In this document: in pieces, positions 45,816 to 57,064 of the stretch
Numbering within the stretch: position 1 is the stretch's first letter
How the letters are laid out: each line of letters begins with the position of its first letter
Assembly: GCF_031851795.1 (NCBI RefSeq)
Contig: NZ_CP134696.1
Span: 7,192,001-7,256,000, forward strand
Origin: Pontibacter sp. G13
GTDB taxonomy: Bacteria > Bacteroidota > Bacteroidia > J057
Length of the DNA: 64,000 nt
Direction: 5' to 3'
Translations under genes and position numbers: made by a program
The notes under the pieces: model-generated
What the model was told of the DNA's origin: nothing
What the model saw: the letters and a program-made list of their open reading frames with translations, nothing else
Database searches by the model: none

Positions 45816-45847
45816 ATTTTCATATTAGGGAAATAGTCTTAACTTTG
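45816..45847 (+). promoter_or_regulatory. Candidate Bacteroidota promoter of the SPT/KBL-like gene
   Basis: TAACTTTG at 45840-45847 matches the -7 consensus TANNTTTG, with an ATTTT element 19 bases upstream in place of TTTG. It leaves a leader of about 50 bases. The rest of the 45492-45896 gap shows nothing else that I recognise. Confidence 0.4.
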
Positions 45848-45896
45848 GCGCCATTCAGCTTACAAGCTTGAGGTTGTACAATTAACAATTAGGATC

Positions 45897-47150
45897 TTGG
45901 ACATCTTTGATAAGATTGACCGAAACATGGCCACCGACTTGGGGCAATATGCCGCGATCGGAGATGGCTATCTGGCTTATCCAAAGCTAGAAGGTGAAGT
46001 CGGGCCGTGGATGAAGTTCCGTGGCAAGGACGTGCTGACGTGGTCCCTGAATAGCTATTTGGGATTGGCCAACCATCCGGAAATCCGAAAGGTAGATGCT
46101 CAGGCGGCTGCTGATTGGGGGCTTGCCTATCCAATGGGTTCTCGGGTGTTGACAGGTAACTCTGATATCCACGAGACCTTCGAGCGCCAAGCCGCCGAAT
46201 TTGTTCAGAAGGATGCAGCGTTCTTGTTGAACTTTGGATATCAAGGTTGTGTGTCTATCGTGCACACCCTGACTGACCGCCGTGATGTAATCGTATATGA
46301 TCAGCTTTCCCATGCATGTATCATGGACGGGATGAGCATCAGTATGGCCAAGCGGTTCGTATTTGCGCACAATGACATGGAGCAGTTGGAAAACCGCCTC
46401 AAGAAAGCGCAAAAGATCGTCGAAAAAACAGGTGGTGGAATCTTGGTCATCACAGAAGGGGTCTTCGGTATGCGCGGAGATACCGGACGTCTGGATGAGA
46501 TTGCCGCACTGAAGGAAAAATACAACGCACGTCTCTTCGTTGACGACGCCCACGGGTTTGGGGTTATGGGAGAAACGGGTATCGGTACAGGTGAACACTA
46601 TGGTGTTCAAGACAAGATCGATGTCCTCTTCTGTACGTTTGCCAAGTCTATGGCCGGCTTCGGAGCTTTCGTTGCAGGTGATGAAAAGGTGGTTCGCTAC
46701 CTCAAATACAACATGCGTAGCCAGATTTACGCAAAGTCCCTCTGTATGCCGATGACTGTGGGTGCGATCAAGCGTCTTGAGATGCTCCGTACCATGCCTG
46801 AGTTGCGTAGCAATCTCTGGAACATCGTCAACAAGCTCCAGAATGGCCTGAAAGAGCGTGGATTCGATATCGGTGATACGCAATCTCCTGTTACTCCTGT
46901 GTATCTCCACGGTTCCGAAATCGAGGCGATAGGGGTAGTGGCTGACCTTCGCGAGAATCACAAGATTTTTGCTTCTGCGGTTGTATACCCAGTAGTCGAG
47001 AAAGGAGTCATCATGTTGCGACTCATTCCGACGGCTCATCACCGCGAAGAAGATGTGGACTATACCTTGGATGCTTTCGATGCTGTGTCGAAAAAATTGG
47101 CCGAAGGAGTTTACAAGGATCCTGCGTTTGTAGGCCTTCTGAAGCAATAA
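45897..47150 (+). CDS. KBL/SPT-family PLP-dependent acyltransferase (alpha-oxoamine synthase)
   Basis: The alpha-oxoamine synthase family condenses an amino acid with an acyl-CoA and includes serine palmitoyltransferase, 2-amino-3-ketobutyrate ligase and AONS. The 417-aa protein has WSLNSYLGLANHPEIRK, the family's DAHGFG site (VDDAHGFGVMGETG), the aromatic/His clamp QLSHACIMDG and the Schiff-base Lys in FCTFAKSMAGFGAFVAG. It belongs to a Bacteroidota subgroup whose members begin DIFxKI..., which places the start at TTG 45897; the first ATG in frame (45927) would remove this conserved part. A role in sphingolipid synthesis is possible but cannot be told from KBL activity by sequence reading. 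The histone-like gene follows. Confidence 0.85.
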   Translation: MDIFDKIDRNMATDLGQYAAIGDGYLAYPKLEGEVGPWMKFRGKDVLTWSLNSYLGLANHPEIRKVDAQAAADWGLAYPMGSRVLTGNSDIHETFERQAAEFVQKDAAFLLNFGYQGCVSIVHTLTDRRDVIVYDQLSHACIMDGMSISMAKRFVFAHNDMEQLENRLKKAQKIVEKTGGGILVITEGVFGMRGDTGRLDEIAALKEKYNARLFVDDAHGFGVMGETGIGTGEHYGVQDKIDVLFCTFAKSMAGFGAFVAGDEKVVRYLKYNMRSQIYAKSLCMPMTVGAIKRLEMLRTMPELRSNLWNIVNKLQNGLKERGFDIGDTQSPVTPVYLHGSEIEAIGVVADLRENHKIFASAVVYPVVEKGVIMLRLIPTAHHREEDVDYTLDAFDAVSKKLAEGVYKDPAFVGLLKQ

Positions 47151-47217
47151 AACGCGATTTTTTTTGGATTTTTCCGGCAGAGTCGTAAATTGCTCTTAAC
47201 AATAAATTGTGAGTAAG

Positions 47218-47397
47218 ATGGAAAAATTCGAAAAACTAAAAAACTTGGTGCTTAGCTCCGAAGAGGATTTTGCCAAGTTTTACGATAAAAACAACAAGGC
47301 CGCCGGTACTCGCGCTCGTCGTGCCATGCAGGACATCAAAGTCTTGGCACAGGATATCCGTAAGGAGATCCAAGACTTGAAAAACGCTGAAGAGTAA
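47218..47397 (+). CDS. Histone H1-like small protein (Hc1-type), 59 aa
   Basis: This small Lys/Arg-rich helical protein (MEKFEKLKNLVLSSEEDFAK, YDKNNKAAGTRARRAMQDI, LAQDIRKEIQDLKNAEE) matches the short histone-H1-like proteins conserved in Bacteroidota. The AAGTRARRAMQDI segment is the most characteristic part. They are presumed nucleoid-associated, but direct evidence is limited. I chose ATG 47218; a GTG three codons upstream (MSK-MEKF) is also possible. It lies 67 bases after the SPT/KBL-like gene and ends at a strong terminator. Confidence 0.85.
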   Translation: MEKFEKLKNLVLSSEEDFAKFYDKNNKAAGTRARRAMQDIKVLAQDIRKEIQDLKNAEE

Positions 47398-47414
47398 TCG
47401 CCGCAAAGGCCAAA

Positions 47415-47451
47415 CAAAAAAAGGATTGTCATCATGACAATCCTTTTTTTG
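47415..47451. terminator. Bidirectional Rho-independent terminator
   Basis: A perfect hairpin (AAAAAGGATTGTCAT / ATGACAATCCTTTTT) with T tracts on both strands serves the histone-like gene (+) and dapA (-). Confidence 0.88.
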
Positions 47452-47474
47452 TTTATAGGCTGAATTTCAGCTCT

Positions 47475-48362
47475 TTATGCCTCGATAAGTGCCTTGAGTT
47501 CGGTCATCTTGGCGCGCAATTCGTCGCTGCCTTCAATCAGGGGTAGGCGCACGAATGGCTGGCAGAGTCCTTGGAGGTCCATATAGGTCTTGACGCCTGC
47601 AGGATTGCCTTCAGTGAACAGCCACTTGATCAATGGCAATACCTTGTAGTGGAGGGATTGAGCCTTTGAAAAGTCTCCCGCCAAGGCTGCACGTACCATG
47701 TCGCTGTATTCCCTTGGAAGCGCATTGGCCACCACGGAAATGACCCCATCTGCACCGGCTCCCATCATCGGAAGGGTGAGTGCATCGTCGCCAGACACTA
47801 CCAGAAACCCGTTAGGTTTTTGGCGAATAATCTCCATAATCTGTTCTAAGTCCCCAGAAGCCTCCTTGACGGCTACGATGTTCTTGACTTCGTGCGCAAG
47901 TTCCAAGGTGGTCTGTGCGGCGACATTGGAAGCCGTCCGGCCTGGGACATTGTACAGGATGACAGGAAGATCCGTGCTTTCCGCTACGGCTTTGTAGTGG
48001 GCCTTGATTCCTGCTTGGGTGGGTTTGTTGTAGTACGGGCTAGCAGATAGGATGCCAGCAGCCTGTTTATAGCGTTTGGAGAACTCCGCCACGGTCTTGC
48101 TGACCGTCTGGGTGTTGTTGCCTCCCGCGCCCAAAACGATGGGGCAGGCGTCTCCTACCGTCTCAAAAAAGAGATCCACCACTTCCAGTTGTTCATCAGC
48201 TGAAAGGGTGGCTGTTTCGGCGGTAGTGCCGAGGGCGACCAAATATTCCACGCCCCCGTCCAGCAAGTGCCGGATAATGCCTACTAGTGCATCTCGGTCT
48301 ATCGACCGATCTTCACTGAAGGGTGTGACCACTGCCACACCCGTCCCGGAAAATATTGTCAT
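47475..48362 (-). CDS. dapA: 4-hydroxy-tetrahydrodipicolinate synthase
   Basis: DapA condenses pyruvate with aspartate semialdehyde, the first committed step to lysine and meso-diaminopimelate for peptidoglycan. The 295-aa TIM-barrel protein has the Schiff-base Lys in IVAVKEASGDLEQI, the proton-relay Tyr in PVILYNVPGRTASN, SASPYYNKPTQAG and FSGTGVAVVTPF at the start. The usual GTTGE motif reads GTTAETATL, a conservative change in the substrate-contact loop. It is the last gene of the ligA-DUF6913-dapA run. Confidence 0.95.
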   Translation of the reverse strand: MTIFSGTGVAVVTPFSEDRSIDRDALVGIIRHLLDGGVEYLVALGTTAETATLSADEQLEVVDLFFETVGDACPIVLGAGGNNTQTVSKTVAEFSKRYKQAAGILSASPYYNKPTQAGIKAHYKAVAESTDLPVILYNVPGRTASNVAAQTTLELAHEVKNIVAVKEASGDLEQIMEIIRQKPNGFLVVSGDDALTLPMMGAGADGVISVVANALPREYSDMVRAALAGDFSKAQSLHYKVLPLIKWLFTEGNPAGVKTYMDLQGLCQPFVRLPLIEGSDELRAKMTELKALIEA

Positions 48363-48455
48363 GTTTACAAATTAGCCTTAGGTAACTCGAATGAGCGTAT
48401 GTCTGCTTGTCTGCGTAAAAGCGGTACAATCAAGTTAGACATCATTGAGTGAGAG

Positions 48456-51054
<2,599 letters not shown>

Positions 51055-51123
51055 TCATTACGAAAGCCCTTCCGCCATGGGCTGGAAGGGGGGTACGTTG
51101 GTTCTGTGGGTTTTGGAGCCCGA

Positions 51124-51864
51124 TCAGCGTTTGATCAGGTCGGAGACAAAGACGAATTTGTCCAAATTCTCATTGCCGGAATACATGATGTCCTTGTTGG
51201 AGCCTTCCCACTCCTTGAGGCCGTGATACAGGTACATGATCTTGTCGCCAATGTTCATCACACTGTTCAAATCATGGGAAACGACCACGGTGGTCATATT
51301 GTATTCATAGGTCAATTCCTGAATCAGCTTGTCAATGACGGAGGCTGTCAGGGGATCGAGCCCGGAGTTGGGTTCGTCGACAAACAGGTATTTGGGATTC
51401 ATGGCGATGGCCCGGGCGATCCCCACCCGTTTTTGCATACCCCCGGAAATCTCGGAAGGATAGAGCGCATTCACACCTTCCAGATTCACGCGCTGTAGGC
51501 AGAAATTCACCCGATCCTTGATTTCAGCGGATTTCATCTTGGAAAAAGTCCGCAGAGGAAAGGCCACATTCTCCTCGACCGTGAATGAATCGAAAAGCGC
51601 GGAACCCTGAAACAGCATCCCGATATTCTTTCGGATATCCTTCAATTCCTTCTTGTCCGCCGCCAGAAAGTCCTCGCCGTCATACAGGATCTCTCCCATA
51701 TCTGGCTTGTGCAATCCGACCAGACACTTCAGCATCACACTCTTACCACTACCACTGGCGCCGATGATCATGTTGATCTTGCCCCGCTCAAAGTGGAAAT
51801 CGATGCCTTTCAACACTTCCTTCTCCCCGAAGGATTTCCGCAAATTGTGAATTTCTATCGACAT
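51124..51864 (-). CDS. ABC ATPase, MlaF/Ttg2A-like
   Basis: The 246-aa ATPase has Walker A GASGSGKSVMLK, NIGMLFQGSALFDSFTVEEN (the MlaF-type Q-loop), signature ISGGMQKRVGIARAI, Walker B YLFVDEPNSGLDP and H-loop VVVSHDLN. This pattern is typical of MlaF/TrpL phospholipid-transport ATPases, where MlaE permease and MlaD substrate-binding genes are usually adjacent. The gene upstream in this window is M28, so no MlaE or MlaD is in view. It precedes ligA on the same strand by 81 bases. The final function depends on finding its partners elsewhere. Confidence 0.88.
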   Translation of the reverse strand: MSIEIHNLRKSFGEKEVLKGIDFHFERGKINMIIGASGSGKSVMLKCLVGLHKPDMGEILYDGEDFLAADKKELKDIRKNIGMLFQGSALFDSFTVEENVAFPLRTFSKMKSAEIKDRVNFCLQRVNLEGVNALYPSEISGGMQKRVGIARAIAMNPKYLFVDEPNSGLDPLTASVIDKLIQELTYEYNMTTVVVSHDLNSVMNIGDKIMYLYHGLKEWEGSNKDIMYSGNENLDKFVFVSDLIKR

Positions 51865-52037
51865 GGATTCTGTCCGCTATGCGTCCAAGATACGAAGGTT
51901 CTGCTGGATATTGCAATGCATGGAAACGAGATTGATACATCCGCTCTGTCCATTGACCTTGTTCCAGATAGCGCCCCGCTAGCTCCCTCCTTGGAGGTCA
52001 GTGGGTTTTGAATGGAAATTTGGTGTGCAAATAAAAA

Positions 52038-52126
52038 ATAACACCGTTATGTGCAATCTGTCTCATATTCCTGGGAGGGCCCTTGAAATGAAATTATTTG
52101 TACTGAATTAAATATAACACTGTTAC
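52038..52126. promoter_or_regulatory. Pair of ATAACAC(C/T)GTTA palindromic sites
   Basis: ATAACACCGTTAT (52038-52050) and ATAACACTGTTAC (52114-52126) are near-identical imperfect palindromes, 76 bases apart, upstream of the MlaF-like gene and downstream of the M28 gene. They may bind a regulator. No regulator match is known to me. Confidence 0.3.
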
Positions 52127-52149
52127 GGGGAGTTTGCTGGATATTCGAG

Positions 52150-52375
52150 TTCATGTCTGGGATGAGGAGGGCGTGCCCCCGCGAGCTCAAATACCTGTTA
52201 CTTTCTTGGCAGTTCCGTCACGGGGTCGCGTGCTGCATGGGTTCGCAAGCTCCGTCCTCGCACACATGTACGGCCTGAGTTGGACGGATTTCCGGGGTTG
52301 TTGGCTTGTGGAACATGCGGGTAGAATCGCTCGGACCGCTCCCAAGGTCGCGCCATTACGCCCGCTCACGCCACA
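52150..52375 (-). repeat. Divergent member of dispersed intergenic repeat family A
   Basis: Read on the minus strand it has GGGAGCGGTCCGAGCGATT in the left block, GTGCGAGGACGGAGCTTGCG in the right block, and ends CGCGGGGGCACGCCC then TCATCCCAG. These correspond in order to the blocks of the family A and B copies, but with many substitutions. It lies 24 bases downstream of the M28 gene stop. Short open frames here are repeat translations. Confidence 0.5.
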
Positions 52376-52398
52376 CTTGCCAGCCGCACTTCATAGGA

Positions 52399-53229
52399 TT
52401 ATCCCCTCCCAAATTGTGCATCCACAGCCTCAATCGCATCGATCAGCACCCGAGTCACCCATTGCAGACTGCTTTCCGAAAGATGGATGGATTGATCGCT
52501 TGGCTGGTGATAGTGCTGGACCAGTGGAGCCTTGCCCAAAATACTCCAGAGTGTCTGTCGATCCACATCGAAGCTCTGGGCCTTGATGAAATGCTGCGCG
52601 ACCTCTAGATCTTCCTGGCTGACAGCCGTCAAGGTGAATGCATCTGGAAACCCCTGCAGGTGAAAAGATTCATGATCGGCAGTATTCAGGATGATCTGGT
52701 TGAAGCGATGGTGGGCAATTCCCCGATGGTCTGCGGAGGATTCAATCTCATCCACCAGGACTCCCCGCGAGAAAGGCTGGAGCGGCCAAATGGCCAATTG
52801 CTCCCCCATGCCCACCAGTTCGAGATTGGCAAGCGCGATCAATCCATCCGTTCCATGTTCCCGCACATAGGCTGATGATCCCTTGAGCCCCGTTTCTTCC
52901 TCATCGAAAATCCAATAGGCAACCCCGATGTGTTGGGTGGGATGTGCTTGGAAGTGGCGCATGACGCCCAAAGTCACGGCCATCGCGGAGGCGTTGTCGT
53001 TGGCGCCTGGAGAGTTGGGTACCACATCGAAATGACTGCCGATGGCGACAAAGGGTTTCCGGGTGGGCTGGATCAAGATGTTTTCTCCCGAGCGGTATCG
53101 ATGGAGGGTGGGGGAGATGTCGAGGGATTGCAGGATGGACAGGAGCGCCTGTTTGCGCTTGAAGGAAGAGCTCCCTTCCAAGATCCGGACATAGTCCAGT
53201 AAGTCTGATTCGTGCGTTTGTGCTGTCAT
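52399..53229 (-). CDS. M28-family zinc aminopeptidase-like protein
   Basis: M28 peptidases are two-zinc exopeptidases. The 276-aa protein has the first ligand His in AIGSHFDVVPNSP, the bridging Asp in GANDNASAMAVTLG, the catalytic and metal Glu pair in FDEEETGLKGSSAY, an acidic segment NLELVGMG and the last ligand His in VQHYHQPSDQSIHLS. It has no signal peptide, so a cytoplasmic location is likely, unlike many M28 members. The length is short but complete for the catalytic domain. A divergent family A repeat sits just after its stop. Confidence 0.85.
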   Translation of the reverse strand: MTAQTHESDLLDYVRILEGSSSFKRKQALLSILQSLDISPTLHRYRSGENILIQPTRKPFVAIGSHFDVVPNSPGANDNASAMAVTLGVMRHFQAHPTQHIGVAYWIFDEEETGLKGSSAYVREHGTDGLIALANLELVGMGEQLAIWPLQPFSRGVLVDEIESSADHRGIAHHRFNQIILNTADHESFHLQGFPDAFTLTAVSQEDLEVAQHFIKAQSFDVDRQTLWSILGKAPLVQHYHQPSDQSIHLSESSLQWVTRVLIDAIEAVDAQFGRG

Positions 53230-53427
53230 TTGATGCTTTTTTGAATGGAGGAAGGAACTGTCCCTTCCGTATTTGTTGCAATCATGACTTGGGCGATTAT
53301 TGCGAATTGTCTGGGTTGGGTGGTCAAATTTGCCCGTTTCGATGTTGAAACGGAGATTTTGACCCTATAAATTCCGCCTTTCGGAATTGGTTGGTATATT
53401 GGAGGTTCGTTTGATCAACGGAAATTC

Positions 53428-55497
53428 ATGAGGAATTCATTTTTTATTGCATCCGGTGTGGCACTGGGACTGGTGGGAGGTCTGACTTCCTGTACCACCC
53501 CCGGCGGCACGGGTGAAGCCGGGCACCATGGTCATGACCATGTTCACGTGCCAGCATTTGAAGTGTCCAGCTTGGATACTTCCATCGCCCCTTGTCACGA
53601 CTTTTTCCAATACACTTCTGGTGGTTGGATCGAAAACAACCCCATTCCCGAGACTGAAGGTCGCTGGGGACGTTTCAATTTGCTCGGCGAAGAAAACAAT
53701 GCCAAGCTCAAGGCCATCATGGAAGAACTCGTAGCTTCCGAGGAATTGGCCAAAGGTTCTCACCAGCAATTGGTGGGTGACTACTTCTACACAGCGATGG
53801 ACTCCGCCAAGATCGAAGCCGATGGGTTGAAATACATTCAGCCATACTTGGACGCGATCGTTGCGGTTGCTTCTATCGAGGAGATGGTCGAGCTCCTAGC
53901 CAAACATCAGACCATGGGATTCGGTGGCCCATACGCCATGTATGTGAGCCCTGACCAGAAAAACTCCGAGGTCCACGTTTTGGGATTCTCCCAGAGTGGA
54001 TTGGGTCTGCCTGACCGCGACTACTATTTGAAGGACGACGAACGCTCCACAGGAATTCAGGAAGCTTACCGCAAGCACATCGCCAATATGTTTGTATTGG
54101 CAGGTGGTGAGGAAGCCAAAGCTCAGGCTGATGCGCAAGCCATCTATGACCTCGAAACCAAGATGGCCGAGATCCAGATGAGCCGCGTGGATCGCCGTAA
54201 CCCTTACAATACCTACAACAACATGACCGTGGCTGATCTACAGGCGAGCGCTCCTGGCCTGTTGATCGATCGTTACATGGCCACTCGCGGGTATGACGTG
54301 GACACTCTGATCGTGGGAATGCCTGACTACGCTGCGGGATTGAGCAAGTTGTTCCAGTCCGAGTCCCTCGATACTTGGAAGGCTTACATGCATTTCCATG
54401 CACTTTCTTCCAAAGCGTCTCAATTGCCTAAGGTGTTTGTAGAGGAGAACTTCGATTTCTACAGCCGCACCTTGCGGGGTACGCAGGAGATGAAGCCTCG
54501 CTGGAAGCGTGCGTTGGCATTTGTAGGAGGTGGACTGGGTGAGCAAGTGGGACACTTGTTTGCAGACAAGCACTTCCCCGAGTCCTCCAAGCAGCAAGTG
54601 GTAGACATGGTAGAGAACCTCCGCGAAGTCTACAAAGACCGCGTGATGGGCTTGACATGGATGGGTGAAGAAACCAAGCAGAAGGCGCTCGCCAAATTGA
54701 ACGCCTTTACCTACAAGATCGGATATCCCGACAAGTACAAAGACTACAGCGATCTCGATGTGAATCGCGAGTCCCTGCTGATGAATGGCATCTCCATGAG
54801 CCAGTACCTCAGCAAGCGCAATCTCGACAAGCTCAACAAGCCTGTTGACAAGGGAGAGTGGTTCATGGGCGCGCACATCGTGAATGCCTACTACAATCCT
54901 TCCAACAACGAGATTGTATTCCCGGCGGGCATCTTGCAGCCTCCATTCTTCAATCCTGATGCAGATGACGCGATCAACTACGGTGCGATCGGTGGTGTAA
55001 TCGGACACGAATTCACCCACGGGTTTGACGATCAAGGTTCCAAGTACGGACCTGATGGCAACCTCGAGAACTGGTGGACAGAGGAAGACCGCGCAAACTT
55101 CGACCTCTTGGCGCAGGCCATGATCGATCAGTACAGCGCCTACGAGCCATTGGAAGGGGTGAAGGTGAACGGAGCATTGACCCTCGGTGAGAACATCGCC
55201 GACTTGGGTGGATTGACCCTCGGATACCACGCCTACCTGAAGTCTCGCGAAGGCAAATCTGCTGTGCCTGATATCGACGGATTTACCGATCGTCAGCGCG
55301 TATTCCTCGGATGGGCACAAGTATGGCAGCTTTCCTACAAGGATGCACGTCTCGCCAACCAAGTGTTGACCGACCCACATGCTCCAGCCATGTACCGCGT
55401 AGTCGGACCGATGTCCAACATGGACGAGTTCGAAGAAGCGTTCGGTTGCGGTGGCGACATGATGCGTGAAAACGAAGAGCGTATCCAGATCTGGTAG
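53428..55497 (+). CDS. M13-family (neprilysin/PepO-like) metallopeptidase lipoprotein
   Basis: M13 enzymes are zinc endopeptidases that degrade oligopeptides. The 689-aa protein has a lipoprotein signal (FFIASGVALGLVGGLTSC) and a short His-rich linker (GEAGHHGHDHVHVPAFEV). The N-terminal PF05649-type domain begins SSLDTSIAPCHDFFQYTSGGW, and the C-terminal catalytic domain follows. Zinc ligands appear in AIGGVIGHEFTHGFDDQG (HExxH) and GENIADLGGL (third Glu), and the substrate site in NAYYNPSNNEIVFPAGILQ. It ends QIW, near the usual C-W ending. It is probably anchored in the outer membrane facing the periplasm. It has its own terminator. Confidence 0.95.
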   Translation: MRNSFFIASGVALGLVGGLTSCTTPGGTGEAGHHGHDHVHVPAFEVSSLDTSIAPCHDFFQYTSGGWIENNPIPETEGRWGRFNLLGEENNAKLKAIMEELVASEELAKGSHQQLVGDYFYTAMDSAKIEADGLKYIQPYLDAIVAVASIEEMVELLAKHQTMGFGGPYAMYVSPDQKNSEVHVLGFSQSGLGLPDRDYYLKDDERSTGIQEAYRKHIANMFVLAGGEEAKAQADAQAIYDLETKMAEIQMSRVDRRNPYNTYNNMTVADLQASAPGLLIDRYMATRGYDVDTLIVGMPDYAAGLSKLFQSESLDTWKAYMHFHALSSKASQLPKVFVEENFDFYSRTLRGTQEMKPRWKRALAFVGGGLGEQVGHLFADKHFPESSKQQVVDMVENLREVYKDRVMGLTWMGEETKQKALAKLNAFTYKIGYPDKYKDYSDLDVNRESLLMNGISMSQYLSKRNLDKLNKPVDKGEWFMGAHIVNAYYNPSNNEIVFPAGILQPPFFNPDADDAINYGAIGGVIGHEFTHGFDDQGSKYGPDGNLENWWTEEDRANFDLLAQAMIDQYSAYEPLEGVKVNGALTLGENIADLGGLTLGYHAYLKSREGKSAVPDIDGFTDRQRVFLGWAQVWQLSYKDARLANQVLTDPHAPAMYRVVGPMSNMDEFEEAFGCGGDMMRENEERIQIW

Positions 55498-55523
55498 TGG
55501 CTACCGATTGGATTCATGATATT

Positions 55524-55557
55524 GCGGGGCTTTCCTTTTGGGAGGTCCCGCTTTTTT
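55524..55557 (+). terminator. Terminator of the M13 peptidase gene
   Basis: A stem with GCGGG / CCCGC at its base and TCC / GGA inner pairs is followed by TTTTTT, 26 bases after the stop. Confidence 0.7.
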
Positions 55558-55793
55558 GGGTGCGGCGGGTTTGTGCGGGGTGAGGGATAGGAGGGGCGAA
55601 TGCAGTGAGGTCCGAGGAAGGTCGGAATGGATCTCCGGTTGGTAGTGGGGTTTAGTCGGGGTTTGGAAGTGAGGTTCATCCAAGAGTTCCGAGGACGGAA
55701 GCGCCAGCGTACCCCCGCATAGCCCGACGCGGCGACTCGTCTGCCAAGCGGAATCCCTCATGTCGAGCACGCCGGGGCACCCCCAGATGATCA
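55558..55793 (+). repeat. Dispersed intergenic repeat, family A, copy 2
   Basis: The left block is GAGGGATAGGAGGGGCGAAT...GAGGTCCGAGG, the centre is about 100 unique bases, and the right block has TTCCGAGGACGGAAGCG, AGCGTACCCCCG, CGCGGCGACTC and GAGCACGCCGGGGCACCCCC. It fills the gap between the convergent M13 and nitrilase genes and stops 6 bases from the nitrilase stop. Confidence 0.8.
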
Positions 55794-55798
55794 CCCCT

Positions 55799-56749
55799 TC
55801 ACTCCCCAAAATCCACCATGCCCTGCCGCTTGCGATCGACTTTGAGCTGGAATACATCCGGTCGCGCATAGTGCCCCGAAGGATCGAAATTCTGCCGGGC
55901 TTTGCGGACTTCCGCCAGATCCAGAGCTGCCACCAGCAATTCTTCGCGGTCATTGACGGGTTCGACGAGCCAGCTTCCATCCGGTGCGGCGATGCAGGAA
56001 CCGCCCCGAGCCAGCCAATCTCCCGTGTGTTGGCGGATCAGATCGGCATGCGGGAGGGGATCTCCGATGTCCGATTGGCGCATGAGCCCCGACACCGAAA
56101 GCACATACGTCCGGCCCTCCTGCGCGATAAATCGGGTGATGTCTTGTGTATTGTGCGGACCGCCCGGCCATACCGCGATGTGAACATTGACGCCCTGCGC
56201 ATACATCGTGGCGCGTGCCATCGGCATCCAATTTTCCCAGCAATTGAGGCCTCCGACCGTGAAATCTCCCAACGAATGCGTCCGCAATCCATGCCCGTCG
56301 CCGATCCCCCAACTCAGGCGTTCTTCGTACGTGGGCATCAGTTTGCGGTGGACCGATTGGATCTCGCCACGCGGATCGATGTACACCAGCGAGCAATAGG
56401 CCGTGTGTCCCGCCCGATCTTGTGGGCGCTCGATGCAGCCGACATAGGCCGCGATTTGGTGATCGGCACAGGCTTCCCGCAGTCGGTCGAGATGTCCCGC
56501 CTCGATCTGCACCGCCTGATCCAGATAATGCGCATGCAGGTCCTGCTGGATCGGGTCGTTGAAATTGGCGGCATGCGTCGGTTCGAGCCAGAATGGATAG
56601 CCAGGTAGCAGCGCCTCCCCGAATGCGATGAGTTGCGCGCCCTGCTGTGCGGCCTTTCCGGTTTGGTGGATCATCTTGTCGAGCGTGCGTTCGCGATCTA
56701 GCCAGATGGGGGCGATTTGGGCAAGGGCGACAGTGAGGGATTGGGGCAT
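55799..56749 (-). CDS. Nitrilase/carbon-nitrogen hydrolase
   Basis: Nitrilase-superfamily enzymes cleave nitriles or amides with a Glu-Lys-Cys triad. The 316-aa protein has the Glu in IAFGEALLPGYPFW, the Lys in VHRKLMPTYEERLSWG and the Cys in GLNCWENWMPMAR. The E-x-x-x-P-G-Y-P-F-W and N-C-W-E-N segments match true nitrilases more than amidases. No aldoxime dehydratase is nearby. It is flanked on both sides by intergenic repeats and stands alone, so it could be part of a scavenging capacity. Substrate unknown. Confidence 0.92.
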   Translation of the reverse strand: MPQSLTVALAQIAPIWLDRERTLDKMIHQTGKAAQQGAQLIAFGEALLPGYPFWLEPTHAANFNDPIQQDLHAHYLDQAVQIEAGHLDRLREACADHQIAAYVGCIERPQDRAGHTAYCSLVYIDPRGEIQSVHRKLMPTYEERLSWGIGDGHGLRTHSLGDFTVGGLNCWENWMPMARATMYAQGVNVHIAVWPGGPHNTQDITRFIAQEGRTYVLSVSGLMRQSDIGDPLPHADLIRQHTGDWLARGGSCIAAPDGSWLVEPVNDREELLVAALDLAEVRKARQNFDPSGHYARPDVFQLKVDRKRQGMVDFGE

Positions 56750-56834
56750 GGGATGGGTGGTTTGGATGAGGCCTGAAATTATGTGGGGGAGCTCAGACTA
56801 GCAAATGCGAGACTTGGGCTGGATATGCTGGCTG

Positions 56835-57062
56835 ATCATTTGGGCGCGTCCCGGCGTGCTTGGCAGGAGAAGTGCCGCTGGGCCATTGAGTCGCCGGGCC
56901 GGGCTGTTCGGTGGTCCGCTGTCGCTCCCGTCCTCGGCGATGATGGAAATGCCCGTGTCTTTGGAGCGCCTGGCATTGCGTTTGATCTGGTCTGGAATGC
57001 CGTTGCCTCGGACCTCGCCTAGCGGCTCGCACCTACCATCCCTCGCGCCGCACGGGCCATCG
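56835..57062 (-). repeat. Dispersed intergenic repeat, family A, copy 3 (inverted)
   Basis: Read on the minus strand: GTGCGAGCCGCTAGGCGAG then GTCCGAGG, a unique centre of about 80 bases, CCGAGGACGGGAGCGACAGC, AGCCCGGCCCGGCGACTC and AAGCACGCCGGGACGCGCC. It begins right after the dinB stop and covers most of the 56750-57064 gap. Confidence 0.8.
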
Positions 57063-57064
57063 CT

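Noticed and set aside
45987-47147. 386-codon minus-strand open frame
   Set aside because: Antisense to the complete KBL/SPT-like gene; no domain and unnatural composition.
52134-52608. Plus-strand open frames of 100-150 codons
   Set aside because: They cover the divergent repeat copy and run antisense into the M28 gene.
54238-55380. 380-codon minus-strand open frame
   Set aside because: Antisense to the M13 peptidase gene, which covers the zinc motif and the whole family length.
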